Of a stretch of DNA of 64,000 nucleotides, positions 62,709 through 64,000 are shown in pieces (position 1 is the first letter of the stretch; each line of letters opens with the position of its first letter). Source of the DNA: Adhaeretor mobilis (GTDB taxonomy: Bacteria; Planctomycetota; Planctomycetia; Pirellulales; Lacipirellulaceae); contig NZ_CP036263.1 in the NCBI RefSeq assembly GCF_007741515.1, forward strand, positions 4,203,178 through 4,267,177. The letters are read 5' to 3'. A program made the position numbers and the translations under genes. The notes under the pieces are model-generated. The model saw nothing but the letters and a program-made list of their open reading frames with translations, was not told the origin of the DNA and searched no databases.

Positions 62709-63419
62709 CTACCCGTCAAAATGAAACTCGTAGAATTCAGCAGCAATCTTCTTCGAAACGCCTGCTGCAGCTAGGGCGATCTGGTAGCCGCTAACTTGCT
62801 CGAAATATGCCAACGCCCAGGGGGCAACCGTCAGGAGTATCTCCTGGGCTGTTACCAGTTGTAGACCGATATCAGATTCGCTGCGAACTTCCAGATCACG
62901 CATGGGAACAGCTAGCCCTGTCCCGATTGCTTTCAAGCAGGCTTCCTTGAGCGTCCAAGATTTCAGTAGCGAGCCCATTTGCTTCTCTTCATCCAATTCA
63001 ATCCAGCGATTCCATTCAACCTCACAGAGAACTGTGCGAGCAAGTGATTCTGCGTTAGCCAACGGTCTGATCTTTTCGCAATCGATGCCGATGTGTTTGC
63101 AATCGGCAATCGCAACGACCGCTAGCTCTCCCGAGTGCGATACGCTGAAGGAAAACTCCGAAGAAGGTCGAGGCACCCGCAGGCTTGGCTTGCCTCGTTC
63201 GCTGTAATCAAAGTGTAGTTCCTCGGGCAGGCAATCTAATCGCTTGGCAAGAGCTTGCCGGAGCGCGGTGCGCGTGAGAATGAAACTCTCCCGGGCTTTC
63301 TGCACTTTGTAGCAATCGGTTCGTTGTTGCTCGTCCGGCGATAAGAGCCGATAGCCCGTCTCGATGACCTGAGGAGCTTGCTCCAGCGATATCTTCCAAA
63401 TCGTTACGGGCAGATTCAC
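62709..63419 (-). CDS. 4'-phosphopantetheinyl transferase, Sfp type
   Basis: Moves phosphopantetheine from CoA to a Ser of carrier proteins of fatty acid, polyketide or peptide synthases. It is 236 aa. Magnesium-site motifs are IGIDCEKIRP (GxD-type) near residue 113 and WTLKEACLKAIGTGL (WxxKEAxxK) near residue 154, and FDYSERGKPSL precedes them, as in the Sfp family. The start is GTG at 63419. No synthase gene lies in the window. Confidence 0.92.
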   Translation of the reverse strand: MNLPVTIWKISLEQAPQVIETGYRLLSPDEQQRTDCYKVQKARESFILTRTALRQALAKRLDCLPEELHFDYSERGKPSLRVPRPSSEFSFSVSHSGELAVVAIADCKHIGIDCEKIRPLANAESLARTVLCEVEWNRWIELDEEKQMGSLLKSWTLKEACLKAIGTGLAVPMRDLEVRSESDIGLQLVTAQEILLTVAPWALAYFEQVSGYQIALAAAGVSKKIAAEFYEFHFDG

Positions 63420-63523
63420 GCAAGTTTCTCGGTTGATGCAAAATCGACTGGGGGTTGCGACGACAGTTAATAGCTACTCAAGTTGTACGTGGCCCAGTCT
63501 CTCAAAGATTAAACCGAGCGAGA

Positions 63524-63540
63524 GTCGCCGCTATGGCGAC
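63524..63540 (-). terminator. Hairpin over the stop of the last gene
   Basis: GTCGCC and GGCGAC form a perfect 6-bp stem around GCTAT. The stop codon of the minus-strand gene (CTA on the plus strand, 63531-63533) lies in the loop. There is no strong T-run. It may mark the end of that transcript. Confidence 0.35.
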
Positions 63541-64000
63541 CCCCTAGGCGATACAGGCACCTTCCCATCAATCAAGTCGTCTAATACTTGGTTCAGGTGT
63601 TTGAGAGGTCCGTCTTCCCAGCCTTGGGCTTCTGCATAGCTTTCCAGGGCTGCCATGTTGTACTCCGAACGATCGTTGAACTGTGTATCGCGTGTCTCGC
63701 TCTCGCTAGGGTACAGGCCAGCGTGAGAGTACTTGGTGAAGTGAATCATCGTCTTGATGCTGCAATCGTCGTTGTCGTCGGGGTGCTCGTCGCAATTCAA
63801 ATAATGCAGCATCGTGCGATTGTCGGTCGTCGTGAATGCGTGCAACTCTAACTTCTCAGAATCTGAGCGATCCTGACGAGCTCGAATAAATACCAGTTCG
63901 TATTTGTCGAACGCCTTTTCTTCCTTATCTAGACCTTCTCCCTTATGTATTAGCACAAGAGTGCGCAGATTGCTCGGAGTCGGGCGTTGGTTCTTAGGCA
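63531..64000 (-). CDS. Hypothetical protein, cut by the window edge
   Basis: The frame is open from the right edge of the window to the stop at 63531, at least 156 codons. A GTG at 63956 would give 141 aa, but the reading before it (PKNQRPTPSNLRTL) has good protein character, so the start is probably outside. The visible part is acidic and soluble, with YELVFIRARQDRSDSEKLEL, LNCDEHPDDNDD and a helical end (ALESYAEAQGWEDGPLKHLN). No family is recognised. It is incomplete, so any call is limited. Confidence 0.72.
   Translation of the reverse strand, partial: PKNQRPTPSNLRTLVLIHKGEGLDKEEKAFDKYELVFIRARQDRSDSEKLELHAFTTTDNRTMLHYLNCDEHPDDNDDCSIKTMIHFTKYSHAGLYPSESETRDTQFNDRSEYNMAALESYAEAQGWEDGPLKHLNQVLDDLIDGKVPVSPRGSP

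Noticed and set aside
1..64000. tRNA, rRNA, riboswitch or CRISPR signals
   Set aside because: Intergenic gaps were read for clover-leaf arms, regularly spaced repeats and known aptamer cores; none was found by eye.

Overview
The window reads as chromosomal DNA of a planctomycete, most likely of the Pirellulales. Signs in the sequence are a secreted protein with two TIGR03000-type domains and a Gly/Ser/Tyr-rich region (58.2 kb), many start codons without a clear Shine-Dalgarno, DUF420/DUF983/HTTM proteins, a very long SecA and TatC with lineage-type insertions, and a composite bc-type complex encoded next to an A2-type cytochrome oxidase. The lineage call is inference from gene content. No rRNA, tRNA, CRISPR array or complete insertion sequence was found.

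Layout. 0-9 kb: queE, then a minus-strand series of a duplicated membrane protein with a small partner, a large FtsX-type ABC permease, two small cysteine-rich exported proteins, and purD. Just beyond the purD stop lie a fragment of a REP-associated (RAYT) transposase and a decayed second copy of the last 53 bp of purD. 9.2-31 kb: a long co-directional respiratory block, in order Rieske protein, cytochrome b6-like subunit, subunit-IV-like protein with an extra N-terminal membrane module, an eight-heme cytochrome c with a PDZ-like domain, two cupredoxin-like proteins, a diheme cytochrome lipoprotein, cytochrome oxidase II and I, heme A synthase, heme O synthase, oxidase III and IV, an ABC exporter pair, SCO, DUF420 (CtaM-like), a small membrane protein and an ABM-domain protein. 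Together these could carry electrons from quinol to oxygen, with fixed multiheme and copper proteins in place of a soluble cytochrome c, and could assemble the oxidase.

31-41 kb: DUF983 protein, dodecin, SecA (1229 aa, with a beta-type insertion and four tandem Trp-containing repeats), KDO transferase (so an LPS-type outer membrane is likely), a rhomboid-like protein without the catalytic Ser motif, and a three-gene ABC-2 exporter. 42.0-42.8 kb is a small A+T-richer patch with one orphan gene and a frameshifted relic. 42.8-64 kb: mostly housekeeping (serine acetyltransferase, TatC, mannose-6-phosphate isomerase, RluB-type pseudouridine synthase, PyrK, ribosomal protein S20, a CobA-HemD fusion, CoaD, a class V aminotransferase, an exported Pcm and a phosphopantetheinyl transferase), interspersed with lineage-type genes: a TPR protein, an RHH protein, a membrane-anchored trypsin-like protease, the TIGR03000 protein and an HTTM protein with its partner. 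The last gene runs off the right end of the window.
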